DNA of 64,000 nucleotides, from positions 124,001 to 188,000 of the forward strand of contig NZ_ARWI01000001.1 in NCBI RefSeq assembly GCF_000478585.1. Reading direction: 5' to 3'. Below are positions 48,527-59,621 of the stretch, one piece after another. A program made the translations under genes and the position numbers. How positions within the stretch are numbered: position 1 is the first letter of the stretch; every line of letters starts with the position of its first letter. The stretch comes from Thiomicrorhabdus sp. Kp2 (GTDB lineage Bacteria > Pseudomonadota > Gammaproteobacteria > Thiomicrospirales > Thiomicrospiraceae). The notes under the pieces are model-generated. The model was not told the DNA's origin, did not search any database, and saw nothing but the letters and a program-made list of their open reading frames with translations.

Positions 48527-50137
48527 TTAATCGGCCAAATTTAGAAATTCTTGAATAATTTGTTTAGGGAATTGCTGGCGTAACTCTTCAGATAAGAGTG
48601 TAATGGCATTTTCATCTAGTTCAGGAGGTTCAAGCTGCTTTCTCTGGTTTATCATAATATCAATACTCGCATCAGATGGATTATCTTCTAGTTGCTGACG
48701 ATTTAAAATAGCCTCTGAAGCCTTTGATTCAGTTACATTAATTGAAAATAGATAAGGGGATGATTTAGATTGTTTAGCCATTTTATAAAACTTCTGACGA
48801 TGTTCATACTTTAAAAAAGTGGCATCAATAATGACATTAAACCCTTGTTTTAGAGCCATTGCGGCAAAATCATTCATTGCTTGATAGGTTTTTTGATTCA
48901 TTTCAGGGGAATAGAGTGATCTCTTTTGATCTTCTGATACTCTATCACTGGCAGCAATACCAAATAAACTTTTACGAATCCGGTCTGAACTAATGATAAG
49001 AGCATTAAAATCGTCTAACTCATCGAGTAGTTGGTTGGCAAAGTAGCTTTTACCAGAACCTGAGACACCTTGTAAAAGTAGGCATTTAGGTTGAGGTGGT
49101 TTTTCTATATACGCGAATGCCTGTTGTATGTATTGTCTAGCCACTTGCTCAACCTGCTTTTTTTCATAATTATCAGAAGGCAGTTGTTGCGCTCTAAGTG
49201 CTGTAATTTTAGCACGTACCAAGGTTCGATAAACTCGATAAAAGTTTAATATTTTCAACCCGTTATAATCTAAAGTTTGGCTTAGATATAGGGAAAGCAA
49301 TTTATAGCTACAGGCTTGTTGGTGTTTAAATTCCAAATCAATTAATAAAAATGCAAGGTCGCTGAATACATCTATCCAACGAAAGTATTCATTAAATTCT
49401 ATGCCATCAAAAAGAACAGGTTGTTCTTCAATTAGGGTGATGTTATCGAGATGTAAATCACCATGGCAAGCTCGAATAAACCCCTCTTTTTTGCGCTGAG
49501 TAAGCAACTTATAAAGCTGTTTGTATTGAGTGTTTGTCCACTCAAGAAGAAGGCTTAAATCGTGTTGTATTTTAGGTTCGTGAAAATAGTCATTGAGTGT
49601 AGGAAAGTTGTCCAACATGGGTTGAAGCTGAATTTCAGGATTACCATAATTTTCATCTGGGTTTACAGGATGAGCAGTCTTATGGAATTGAGCAATCTGT
49701 TTTGAAAGTTTTTCAACCAGTTTAAAATCTAAAACACCTTGTTTAAGCAAACGACCTAATACCATATTAGGGTCAAATTGACGCATTTTAACGAGATACT
49801 CAACGTGTGTGTTTTGCAACCGACTATGCTCATCTTCAGGGTGGTTATGCGGTTTTAATGTGGCTGAGAAATTGTTTATGCAGAGTTTTGTAACGCCAAT
49901 ATACAGATTGGGTGCTGTTCTGCGATTTAACTCGACTTCTAAAAAACAAAATTTTTGACGTTTTTCTAATGAGGAGAAGTCTAGAAAGCCAAAATCAACA
50001 TTTTTTTTCAATTTGTAGGCGTATTGCCCTGTAAGGAAAACAATCGATATATGGGTTTCAATCGTGGTAATGACCTCAACAGGGTGAGGGTAGGTCTCTG
50101 GGTTGAGTAGGATGTCAATGAGATTAGCGGTATTCAA
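48527..50137 (-). CDS. APH-like kinase / P-loop nucleotide-kinase fusion
   Basis: A 536-residue two-domain protein. The first part (to ~330) is an aminoglycoside-phosphotransferase-like kinase fold with the catalytic loop HGDLHLDNITL and the metal Asp in LFDGIEF. The second (~350-536) is an AAA/P-loop kinase resembling zeta-toxin and gluconate kinases, with Walker A LLQGVSGSGKSYFA. The pairing is a recognised bacterial family of unknown substrate. Not obviously a resistance gene. The terminator upstream belongs to dksA. Confidence 0.75.
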   Translation of the reverse strand: MNTANLIDILLNPETYPHPVEVITTIETHISIVFLTGQYAYKLKKNVDFGFLDFSSLEKRQKFCFLEVELNRRTAPNLYIGVTKLCINNFSATLKPHNHPEDEHSRLQNTHVEYLVKMRQFDPNMVLGRLLKQGVLDFKLVEKLSKQIAQFHKTAHPVNPDENYGNPEIQLQPMLDNFPTLNDYFHEPKIQHDLSLLLEWTNTQYKQLYKLLTQRKKEGFIRACHGDLHLDNITLIEEQPVLFDGIEFNEYFRWIDVFSDLAFLLIDLEFKHQQACSYKLLSLYLSQTLDYNGLKILNFYRVYRTLVRAKITALRAQQLPSDNYEKKQVEQVARQYIQQAFAYIEKPPQPKCLLLQGVSGSGKSYFANQLLDELDDFNALIISSDRIRKSLFGIAASDRVSEDQKRSLYSPEMNQKTYQAMNDFAAMALKQGFNVIIDATFLKYEHRQKFYKMAKQSKSSPYLFSINVTESKASEAILNRQQLEDNPSDASIDIMINQRKQLEPPELDENAITLLSEELRQQFPKQIIQEFLNLAD

Positions 50138-50183
50138 TACAAATAACTCTTTTAAGAAGTTTTTTTACCGAAAAGGATTGAAT

Positions 50184-50238
50184 GAAAATAAAAAAAGCGC
50201 TTTTTAAAACTGAGTATTTTGTTTTAAAAAGCGCTTTT
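50184..50238 (-). terminator. Rho-independent terminator after dksA
   Basis: Perfect 18-base stem (50193-50210 with 50221-50238), 10-base loop; the minus-strand reading is followed by a T-rich run (50184-50192). Confidence 0.85.
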
Positions 50239-50298
50239 ACAGATGGATTAAACTCACTAAACAAGTTTTTTCTATCTTTGAATTAGTTTCGTAAAAAA

Positions 50299-50724
50299 CT
50301 AAGCAACACCTTGTTTTTCACGAATCTCTTGTTTGCGCTTCATCTCAACCGTTAGCGTGGCTGTAGGGCGTGCTTCCATGCGAGGTAAGCCAATTTCTTC
50401 ACCACTCATCTTACAATAACCGTATTCACCAGATTCGATTTCTCTGAGTGATTTGTCGATTTTTGCAATCAGTTTTCTCTCACGGTCACGCGTACGAAGC
50501 TCAAGAGCAAATTCTTCTTCTTGGGAAGCGCGATCGTTAGGGTCTGCAGGGGTATCAGAGTCTTTTTTAAGATGAGAAACGGTGCCATTTGCTTCTTCAA
50601 TAAGCTGGGTCTTCCACGCCAATAATTTACCTTTGAAATGCTCTAGCATTTCAGGGCTCATGTACTCTTCGCCTTTTTTTGGCACATACGTTGGATAGTT
50701 TTCAATAAAGTCGATATTTTCCAT
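50299..50724 (-). CDS. dksA: RNA polymerase-binding transcription factor DksA, cysteine-poor form
   Basis: Works with ppGpp at RNA polymerase secondary channel to control ribosomal and other promoters. The 141-residue protein has the coiled-coil tip DPNDRA (Asp61, Asp64) and the helix EEEFALELRTRDRERKL. Of the four zinc-finger cysteines of E. coli DksA only Cys104 remains; the others are Ser107, Thr125 and Met128, so zinc is probably not bound. The start at 50724 follows AGGAGAGAG; an upstream GTG would lie before that site. It resembles zinc-independent DksA2 proteins in this respect. Confidence 0.88.
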   Translation of the reverse strand: MENIDFIENYPTYVPKKGEEYMSPEMLEHFKGKLLAWKTQLIEEANGTVSHLKKDSDTPADPNDRASQEEEFALELRTRDRERKLIAKIDKSLREIESGEYGYCKMSGEEIGLPRMEARPTATLTVEMKRKQEIREKQGVA

Positions 50725-51048
50725 TTTCTCTCTCCTAATCACCGCACTTATTTTTGTTTTAAGTTATTTTGATACTTAGTACGATTTCATTTAACGGTGT
50801 TTTATATCAGTTTTATTCACAATCAACAAGAAAATTTTGTTAATGATTAGAATCCAGTTATAAAAAGTTGTTAGGTTAATCATAATGCGAAGATTCTGCT
50901 TTTAGCTTGAAATTGTTCTGAGATTAAAGCAAAATCCCTCATCAGTTTTTTAGGTTATCGCAATCTAAACGTATTTTTTACATTCGATTCTGTGATTGTA
51001 AAAATGTTTGGGGTAATAAATCAATCTATTTTATAAAGAGAGTCCACA
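50725..51048. promoter_or_regulatory. Divergent control region between dksA and cbbY
   Basis: This 324-base A+T-rich gap holds two dyads. One is TTTAGGTT-ATCGC-AATCTAAA (50949-50969), containing TTAG-N11-CTAA, a LysR-type pattern. The other is TTTTTACA (50975-50982) with TGTAAAAA (50997-51004) across 14 bases. Both lie 45-100 bases before the cbbY start, so they may be operators. Which regulator binds is not visible. Confidence 0.45.
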
Positions 51049-51810
51049 ATGGCTGAATTACAAGCACTTTTATTTGATGTTGACGGTACACTTGCTGATA
51101 CCGAAAAAGATGGACACCGTCCCGCCTTTAATATGGCATTTGAAGAGGCAGGGTTAGATTGGCATTGGGATGAAGCTTTGTATGGTGAGTTGTTAGCGGT
51201 TACGGGTGGCAAGGAGCGCATTCGTTTCTATTTAGAAAAATTTAATACTGATTTCCAAAAACCAGAGAATTTTGATGAGTTTGTGAAAGGTTTACATGCG
51301 GCAAAAACTCGGTTTTATACTCAATTAATGGCGGAGGGTAAAATCCCTTTGCGACCAGGTGTTGAAAAGTTAATCAATGAAGCAAAAGAAGCGGGTATGC
51401 GTATGGCGGTTGTGACAACCACAACCCCTGAAAACGTGACGGCTCTATTAGATAATACTTTGGGTAAGGGGTCAGAAAGTTGGTTTGAAGTCATTGCCGC
51501 GGGCGATATTGTGCCAGCCAAAAAACCTGCTCCAGATATTTATATTTGGGCTTTAGAGCAAATGAATTTAACCGCTGATGAGGCCATTGCTTTTGAAGAT
51601 TCTAGAAATGGAATTCTTTCTTCTGTTGCAGCTAGCTTAAAAACCATAATCACCATTAATGATTACACTAAAGACGATGATTTTAGTGATGGTATTTTAG
51701 TTTTAGACCAGATGGGGGATGAAAATAACCCATTTACAGTATTAGCGGGCAATGCTTTTGGTAAAACCTATTTAGATTTGGCGTTAGTTAAGCAAATACA
51801 CGCTGCTTAA
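51049..51810 (+). CDS. cbbY: HAD-family phosphatase, CbbY type
   Basis: CbbY dephosphorylates xylulose 1,5-bisphosphate, an inhibitory RuBisCO side product. The 253-residue HAD enzyme has FDVDGTLADTE (Asp10 nucleophile, Asp12), the cap with GGKERI and an Arg-rich binding region, VVTTTTPENV, the Lys in KKPAPDIYIW and Asp in FEDSRNG. The sequence is closer to CbbY than to general beta-phosphoglucomutase. It points to Calvin-cycle CO2 fixation. A CbbY-type role is inferred from motifs and context. Confidence 0.75.
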   Translation: MAELQALLFDVDGTLADTEKDGHRPAFNMAFEEAGLDWHWDEALYGELLAVTGGKERIRFYLEKFNTDFQKPENFDEFVKGLHAAKTRFYTQLMAEGKIPLRPGVEKLINEAKEAGMRMAVVTTTTPENVTALLDNTLGKGSESWFEVIAAGDIVPAKKPAPDIYIWALEQMNLTADEAIAFEDSRNGILSSVAASLKTIITINDYTKDDDFSDGILVLDQMGDENNPFTVLAGNAFGKTYLDLALVKQIHAA

Positions 51811-51855
51811 TGAATTGGTTAATGATTTGATTAATAATTTGATTACTCAGTAATA

Positions 51856-51893
51856 AAAAACCGCATTTTAAGAGTATAAAAAATGCGGTTTTT
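51856..51893. terminator. Bidirectional terminator after cbbY
   Basis: Fourteen-base stem (51856-51869 with 51880-51893) with A and T runs and a 10-base loop between convergent cbbY and the HopJ-like gene. Confidence 0.9.
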
Positions 51894-51907
51894 ATATTTC
51901 AATATCA

Positions 51908-51929
51908 AATCTACCAGGCCTGGTCGATT
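51908..51929. repeat. ACCAGGCCTGGT palindrome in a 22-bp imperfect dyad
   Basis: Exact core 51913-51924; flanks AATCT and CGATT pair except for one mismatch. A full terminator lies 15 bases to its left, so a terminator role is redundant here. Confidence 0.85.
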
Positions 51930-51957
51930 CTAACTTATAAAGGCTTTAAGCAAGGTT

Positions 51958-52308
51958 TTAAGCTTTTTCAGCTAAGGCTTGCTTTTCAAACTGAATGCCT
52001 TCCCAGCCAAATTCTATAAAGTTTCGGATGTTTTGATGATCATCATTATTAGGGTGTTGTAATACGTCGATTGTATAGAAATCACCAAAAGCATTTAAAG
52101 TGGCATGTTGTGATAAATGATGCATTTGAGCAAATGAAAACACCTTACACGAACCATTATTGGTATTGGCTTCATTCTGTGTATTACCATTACGGAATGC
52201 TGTCGGTGAAAAATCATAGTTTTCATCAATTACCTGCATGACGTTGCTGAAATCCACGGGGTGTTTATTTAAAGATTGAATAAGTGTATCTACGGTTAAT
52301 TTGCTCAT
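51958..52308 (-). CDS. HopJ-like protein
   Basis: A 116-residue protein matching the HopJ type III effector family (PF08888-like): SLNKHPVDFSNVMQVIDENYDFSPTAFRNG, KVFSFAQM and HPNNDDHQNIRNFIEFGWEGIQFE. Despite the name, relatives occur widely in environmental bacteria without type III secretion and their function is unknown. AGGAG precedes the ATG. It converges on cbbY and precedes nothing obvious in an operon. Confidence 0.8.
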   Translation of the reverse strand: MSKLTVDTLIQSLNKHPVDFSNVMQVIDENYDFSPTAFRNGNTQNEANTNNGSCKVFSFAQMHHLSQHATLNAFGDFYTIDVLQHPNNDDHQNIRNFIEFGWEGIQFEKQALAEKA

Positions 52309-52429
52309 CTTATGGCTCCTAATGCGCTGATTTCAATTTGGGGAGAAGATACACTAATTGCATAAAAATATCACTATTTTAACAACTTCAATTGCGTTTA
52401 AATTTGTGACTTTTATGTTAAAAATAGTA

Positions 52430-53869
52430 TTAATCTATTATTTGTGTAACGCCATAAGCGGCCTGGTTATGTATTGAATTGCATAAGGTTGCAGGCAATT
52501 GATGCTCTCTTAATTTCATCCAGACGTGGCTTAATGTACCACTGCCCACCGCATACACGTTTTTAACCATTATCTCATCCGTTTCACTCATCTTTGATAA
52601 GGCCTGGTAACATAACGCTTCAATATGCGCCATTCCATTGAGTAGCTGCAATAAAAATAATTTGTGTGCTTGTAAACACGGGATGGATTGATTGATCTCT
52701 ATCGCTGTACACTTTGGAAGGGACGGCAGTTTTGGAGGGTATTGTGTATCTAAAATAGGAAATCTTTCTCCTGGTGTGATCAGCGGATAAAACGCTTCTG
52801 GCTTCATGTTTAAAAAAGCCTGAATATCTTCATTTGTTATTTTGTGGTTCAAAAGCTTTAGTTGTTCGATTGAGTAAAAGTGTCTTAAAACCTGACCTCC
52901 TGAATTTGAGGCGCCTCCCACTAACCAATGGTTGCCTAAACGATGGCTGTATAAACCAGTGTTAGAGTCGAATATTGGTCTGTTGGAAATGGCTTTTATC
53001 GCGATTGTTGAGCCTAATGAAGTGACTGCATCACCAGGCTGTTTAGCACCAGAAGCCAAAAAACCTGCGATGCTATCGGTGGTTCCAGCCATGACTTTAA
53101 GTTTAGGGTGAAAGCCAAAAGACTCTGCAATATTTGGGTTTATTTTTTTGAGAAACTGCCCTGGTTTTACCACTTTAGGTAATTGAATGTTTGGATTGAT
53201 TTCACCAAGTAAATCCGCCACCCAATCTGGCCAGGCCTGGTTAATTAAATCGTAGCCTAGTTTTAATGCATTATTCTCATCGGTAATATTAAGCGCACCA
53301 CATAAGTAATAATTTAAATAATCAATTTGATGGCATATAACCATATTCTTGTTTTTTGGAATCGCTTCAAGAAGACTCATAACTTTAGCTAAAGTGCTTG
53401 AGGCTCCGTGAGCGCCATTTTGATTCTGTTTGAGGTGAATGGAGTTACTCTGCCTTGCTAACTCAAGTGCCTGATCAATCCTAATGGCTTGCTGTACTGC
53501 GTGAGTATCGTTGTACATCAACGCATCTGTACAGGTGTTTTTTTTGGGGTTTAGTAAAAGAACCGTTGATGAAGTGGCATCCAAAATTAAGTGTGTCACG
53601 GCGCTCAGTTCTGTTTGCTGTTTTAAGTTGCTAAGTAGGAGATTGAGTCCATCAATCCATAAGGCGGGTGATTGTGTAATGGTGTTTGTATCGCTATTTT
53701 TTACAGCTGAAGGGATTGAAACGGCATGTTCTACAATAATCTCTTCATGCAAAAGTTTATGGTCAGTAAAGGTTTTTTGAACAATGCACGCCCTAAGGCC
53801 TGATGTTCCTAAATCTATACCAAGTATGATTTTGGTTTTTTGCTTTTGTAGGTTGTTTGAGTACGTCAA
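52430..53869 (-). CDS. FGGY-family carbohydrate kinase, D-ribulokinase-like
   Basis: A 479-residue sugar kinase with the ASKHA ATP site ILGIDLGTSGLRACIV at the N-terminus and the second-domain motif VMAGTTDSIAGFLASGAKQPGDAVTSLGSTIAIK. That motif resembles the cyanobacterial/plant group (SePSK, AtXK-1) that phosphorylates D-ribulose, rather than xylulokinase XylB. With cbbY nearby, a role in recovering Calvin-cycle sugars is plausible but inferred. It contains one strong and one partial palindrome copy. Confidence 0.7.
   Translation of the reverse strand: MTYSNNLQKQKTKIILGIDLGTSGLRACIVQKTFTDHKLLHEEIIVEHAVSIPSAVKNSDTNTITQSPALWIDGLNLLLSNLKQQTELSAVTHLILDATSSTVLLLNPKKNTCTDALMYNDTHAVQQAIRIDQALELARQSNSIHLKQNQNGAHGASSTLAKVMSLLEAIPKNKNMVICHQIDYLNYYLCGALNITDENNALKLGYDLINQAWPDWVADLLGEINPNIQLPKVVKPGQFLKKINPNIAESFGFHPKLKVMAGTTDSIAGFLASGAKQPGDAVTSLGSTIAIKAISNRPIFDSNTGLYSHRLGNHWLVGGASNSGGQVLRHFYSIEQLKLLNHKITNEDIQAFLNMKPEAFYPLITPGERFPILDTQYPPKLPSLPKCTAIEINQSIPCLQAHKLFLLQLLNGMAHIEALCYQALSKMSETDEIMVKNVYAVGSGTLSHVWMKLREHQLPATLCNSIHNQAAYGVTQIID
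52600..52608. repeat. Partial palindrome copy inside the kinase gene
   Basis: AGGCCTGGT, nine of twelve core bases, read on the minus strand as Tyr-Gln-Ala-Leu. Weak. Confidence 0.3.
53230..53241. repeat. Near copy of the ACCAGGCCTGGT palindrome inside the kinase gene
   Basis: GCCAGGCCTGGT, one mismatch, read on the minus strand as Asn-Gln-Ala-Trp-Pro. Confidence 0.65.
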
Positions 53870-54280
53870 AGTAAATGCCTAAGCTTAGAGTTGAGCTGAA
53901 AAGTTGTAAACTTGAATAAAGGTTTTATCATTATACGTAAACAATAAAGTTGATGACATATTGAGATTGGCAAACTTAGGTTAAAACACTCAAGATTTGT
54001 AATATTCTACTGATGATAGTATGTATCTTTTTTATCTGAATTGACTACCCAAAAAGTGTCTAAAAAAGGTACAATTGTGAATTAATTTTTAATAAAAAAA
54101 TTCTCGTTATTCTTAATTAAGTCTTAATATTTTTTTAAATAAATTTGGTGCGCTTTAAGCCCTTTATTTATAAAGACTTTTAAGATTTAAGAGAGCGTTT
54201 TAGAGTCATGTTAGCGTGTTCTAGATTGACTGGATTTTAAAATTACACGTTTAAACACAATGTTTTTTGGAGTTAACTGA
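53870..54280. other. A+T-rich divergent gap between kinase and zipA
   Basis: About 411 bases with no convincing ORF. TTGACT at 54041 and TACAAT at 54070 are present but 23 bases apart, too far to be paired. Promoters for both divergent genes are presumably here. No RNA structure or palindrome copy recognised. Confidence 0.5.
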
Positions 54281-55363
54281 ATGAATGAGTTGCAACAAGT
54301 ACTATTAATCTTTGCTGTTGTTGTCATTGCAGGATTGTATTTTTTGAGTAGAAGTCGTCAAAATACAATGAAAAAAAACACTCCCAAAGAGACTGAAAAC
54401 CATTCAGTTTCATCCGAAAAGAACGCTAGCAAAACGTCTCCTTCTGTAAATGCTTTAAAGGTGGATGCCGCATCGGAAGCCCTAAATAACTTAGGTACAC
54501 CGCATATACCTTTATCGGAGTCAACAGAAAAAAGAATTACAGAAGGTCACGGTTTTAATAATTCTGCGACGGCTGCACAACCCCCTATAGCCGATATTCA
54601 TAATGAAGAGATTAATCAAAACCAAGGTGTTCTCTCTTTTGGCGAGGAATTTGATCTACCACACCCTATTCACGAATCAAAAAATGAAGATTTACAATCG
54701 AATACTCAAGAACATGCAACTGAAGCCGTTGTTCATTCAGTTTCTGTAACAAACAGTGGTACTGCCAATCTTGCAGAGTCTTCTGAAAATAGCATTGAGC
54801 AAAAACCAAAGCATCACGTATTAATTGTTGATGACCCAGGAATGACTGGTGAGGTTGATGAAAGCACTGCTCCAGCTGATTTTGTTAAACCTTCGTTTGG
54901 CATACCAGAGGAAGAGTTAACCACTAAAAAATTTAAAGCATCTACCAATAAAGAGCCTGAGGTTTATGTGCTTTTGGTAATGAGTACCGCTCAAGAGTTT
55001 AAAATGACCGATGTAAACCAAGCCCTGTTAGGTGTAGGTTTAAGTTATTCAGAGCAAGGAATTTTTGTTAAAAACGACAATATGGGGAATGCGTTTATTA
55101 AGGTGGCTAATATGTTAGAACCTGGTACGTTTCCGCAAGAAAATCTTCAAGCTTATGTGACCCCAGGTGTGGCTATGATATTAGAGTTGCCAACCACGGT
55201 TAGAGCACCTGCGGCGATGCATGATTTAATTATTATGGCTCGTAAGGTTTCACAGCGTTTAAATGGTCGTTTATACAATATGGAACGTCATTTAATTAAA
55301 GAGTCTGATTTGCAATCTATGCGAGATGCTGCGTTGGATTACGAGTCTGAACCGATTGCATAA
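54281..55363 (+). CDS. zipA: Cell division protein ZipA
   Basis: Anchors FtsZ to the inner membrane in gammaproteobacteria. The 360-residue protein has an N-terminal membrane helix (LLIFAVVVIAGLYFLSR, about residues 7-23), a long polar, probably disordered linker, and a C-terminal FtsZ-binding domain (about 225-345, PEVYVLLVMSTAQEFKMTDVNQALL ... LQAYVTPGVAMILELPTTV). GGAG precedes the ATG. It lies immediately upstream of ligA, its usual partner. Confidence 0.93.
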   Translation: MNELQQVLLIFAVVVIAGLYFLSRSRQNTMKKNTPKETENHSVSSEKNASKTSPSVNALKVDAASEALNNLGTPHIPLSESTEKRITEGHGFNNSATAAQPPIADIHNEEINQNQGVLSFGEEFDLPHPIHESKNEDLQSNTQEHATEAVVHSVSVTNSGTANLAESSENSIEQKPKHHVLIVDDPGMTGEVDESTAPADFVKPSFGIPEEELTTKKFKASTNKEPEVYVLLVMSTAQEFKMTDVNQALLGVGLSYSEQGIFVKNDNMGNAFIKVANMLEPGTFPQENLQAYVTPGVAMILELPTTVRAPAAMHDLIIMARKVSQRLNGRLYNMERHLIKESDLQSMRDAALDYESEPIA

Positions 55364-55380
55364 ATAAATTAAACCTATAA

Positions 55381-58027
<2,647 letters not shown>

Positions 58028-58079
58028 GTTGTTTTGCTTGTATTGTAAGGTTATTTCTAAGCCATAATTAGTCAGCTTG

Positions 58080-58105
58080 CAAAGTTACCAGGCCTGGTAA
58101 CTTTG
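58080..58105. repeat. ACCAGGCCTGGT palindrome, extended to 26 bp
   Basis: Perfect 26-bp dyad with core 58087-58098, the longest in the window. It lies between convergent darP and the EamA gene. TTTTTAAA follows on the plus strand, so it may terminate darP transcription; no T run follows on the minus strand. Confidence 0.93.
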
Positions 58106-58118
58106 TTTTTAAATCGCT

Positions 58119-59009
58119 TTAAACGACGGCTGCTTTTTTAAATCGCCATTCAAATAAAACCAGACCTGTTATTACCAGGCCTGTTCCAAACCATATCGTT
58201 ATGCTTAATATTTCATCGTTTAAAAAGTGCCCGAATAATAAGGCAAATACTGGTGTTATTACAGGTATTAAAGCGACTTTCATTGCATCGACATGTCTAA
58301 TCAAATAAAAGTAGAGTAAAAAGCCAATAACTGAACCAATGGTTGCTGCGTAGAGAATCGCGTAGATTTCTATTGTTTGTAAAGCGGGCCAGTTTAACAG
58401 CGTGTCAGGCGCGATGATTAGGTGGCCACAGACGCTTACCCATAAAGCGCCAATAACGATATGCAATGCAGGCAATTCTGTACCACAGCGTTTTACAAGC
58501 ACGCTGCCTAAAGAGTGAAAGCAAACAGATAAAATCGCTGCGCCTATGGCTGCAATTTGAAATTCGACCAGTTCTATATCTAAGTTTGGAATAAAGATGC
58601 TTAACATGCCAAGTAAAGTCAATGTAATGCCCAGAGTTTTTATGGGTGTCAGTTGTTGATTAGGCAGTAATAAATAGGCAAAAATTCCCGTTGTAACAGG
58701 AGTTAAAGCAAATAATATTGCAATCCATCCAGAAGGTAGGTATTGACCAGCCCAATACATTAAAGTCATGCCTCCAAATATTGGAAAAGAGGCAAATAAA
58801 TAGACCTTGAGCGCTGTTTTATCAATTCTAAAGGGGCTCGATTTTGACTGACTTTTATACCAGTAGTAGATAGGTAATATCACTAGGGCTGCAAGAGCTG
58901 TTCGAGCGGCAACGCCAAAAAACCAGTCTGTTTGTCCACTCCAGACAATAGCAAGCGGGGTGGTAGTCCAAATTAAAACAACGGTAATGTAAGCAAGTAC
59001 AACAGCCAT
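58119..59009 (-). CDS. EamA-family (DMT) permease
   Basis: A 296-residue inner-membrane protein of the drug/metabolite transporter superfamily with two EamA repeats and about ten helices (PLAIVWSGQTDWFFGVAARTALAALVILPIYYW, LPSGWIAILFALTPVTTGIFAYLL, PVITPVFALLFGHFLNDE). The substrate cannot be read from sequence. It follows the asparaginase-like gene on the minus strand after 87 bases. A palindrome near copy is in the last helix. Confidence 0.85.
   Translation of the reverse strand: MAVVLAYITVVLIWTTTPLAIVWSGQTDWFFGVAARTALAALVILPIYYWYKSQSKSSPFRIDKTALKVYLFASFPIFGGMTLMYWAGQYLPSGWIAILFALTPVTTGIFAYLLLPNQQLTPIKTLGITLTLLGMLSIFIPNLDIELVEFQIAAIGAAILSVCFHSLGSVLVKRCGTELPALHIVIGALWVSVCGHLIIAPDTLLNWPALQTIEIYAILYAATIGSVIGFLLYFYLIRHVDAMKVALIPVITPVFALLFGHFLNDEILSITIWFGTGLVITGLVLFEWRFKKAAVV
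58174..58185. repeat. Near copy of the palindrome inside the EamA gene
   Basis: ACCAGGCCTGTT, one mismatch, read on the minus strand as Thr-Gly-Leu-Val. It lies only 76 bases from the 26-bp palindrome. Confidence 0.55.
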
Positions 59010-59096
59010 GTAATAAAACTCTTTAAATAGATGATATTGTTTGGAAATAAATAGAACGGCTCAATAAGCCCTTCATTAAAGCTAAAACAGAGAGGG

Positions 59097-59600
59097 CTAA
59101 TTAAGTTTTAGAAGTTCAAACTGTCCTAATAAACGGTTTTTTATAACATTATTGGCGTTAAAGAGGCGGCCATTCATTGTAATGTAAACACCGTTTTTGG
59201 CAAGTTGTACAGACATTAAGGCGCTTGCAATATTAAAGCTTGCATCAGAACGTCCAAGTTTATAAGGCCGCATGGCTCCTGTAAGTACAATGGTTTTATT
59301 ACGCAATTCTGTAACTTTTGATAAGTAAAGTGCAGTCTCAGTCATTGTATCTGTACCATGCGTGATAACAATTTGCTTTTGCGGTGATTGAATACAGGCT
59401 TGTGCAATGGTTTCACGGTCACTCTCTGTCATCTCAAGACTGTCTTTTAACATAAGGGTCTTAGGGATTAAATTGAGTGTTGAGTTGGCCTCAGTCAATA
59501 GTTCATGGATATGGGTATCGGTAAAAACAAGTTCACCTGTTGTTGCTTGGTAGTCTTTATCAAGCGTACCACCTGTAATCAATAATTGAATAGAGTTCAT
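59097..59600 (-). CDS. Stand-alone asparaginase N-terminal domain protein
   Basis: A 167-residue protein covering only the N-terminal catalytic half of an L-asparaginase (families are ~330 residues). Active-site Thr residues are in TGGTLDKDY and HGTDTMTETA with the Asp, and the Lys in TGAMRPYKLGRSDASFN, so catalytic residues look complete. The C-terminal half is absent and no frameshift remnant is visible before the EamA gene, so this looks like a deliberate short form. The ATG at 59600 is preferred; a GTG 18 bases upstream is possible. Confidence 0.75.
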   Translation of the reverse strand: MNSIQLLITGGTLDKDYQATTGELVFTDTHIHELLTEANSTLNLIPKTLMLKDSLEMTESDRETIAQACIQSPQKQIVITHGTDTMTETALYLSKVTELRNKTIVLTGAMRPYKLGRSDASFNIASALMSVQLAKNGVYITMNGRLFNANNVIKNRLLGQFELLKLN

Positions 59601-59621
59601 AATAATTGGCTCAAGCACGGT

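Noticed and set aside
54041-54075. TTGACT ... TACAAT as the zipA promoter
   Set aside because: The spacing is 23 bases, too long for a sigma-70 promoter.
59097-59600. Asparaginase fragment as a pseudogene
   Set aside because: Catalytic residues are complete, the ORF is clean and no second-domain remnant follows, so a short functional form is more likely.
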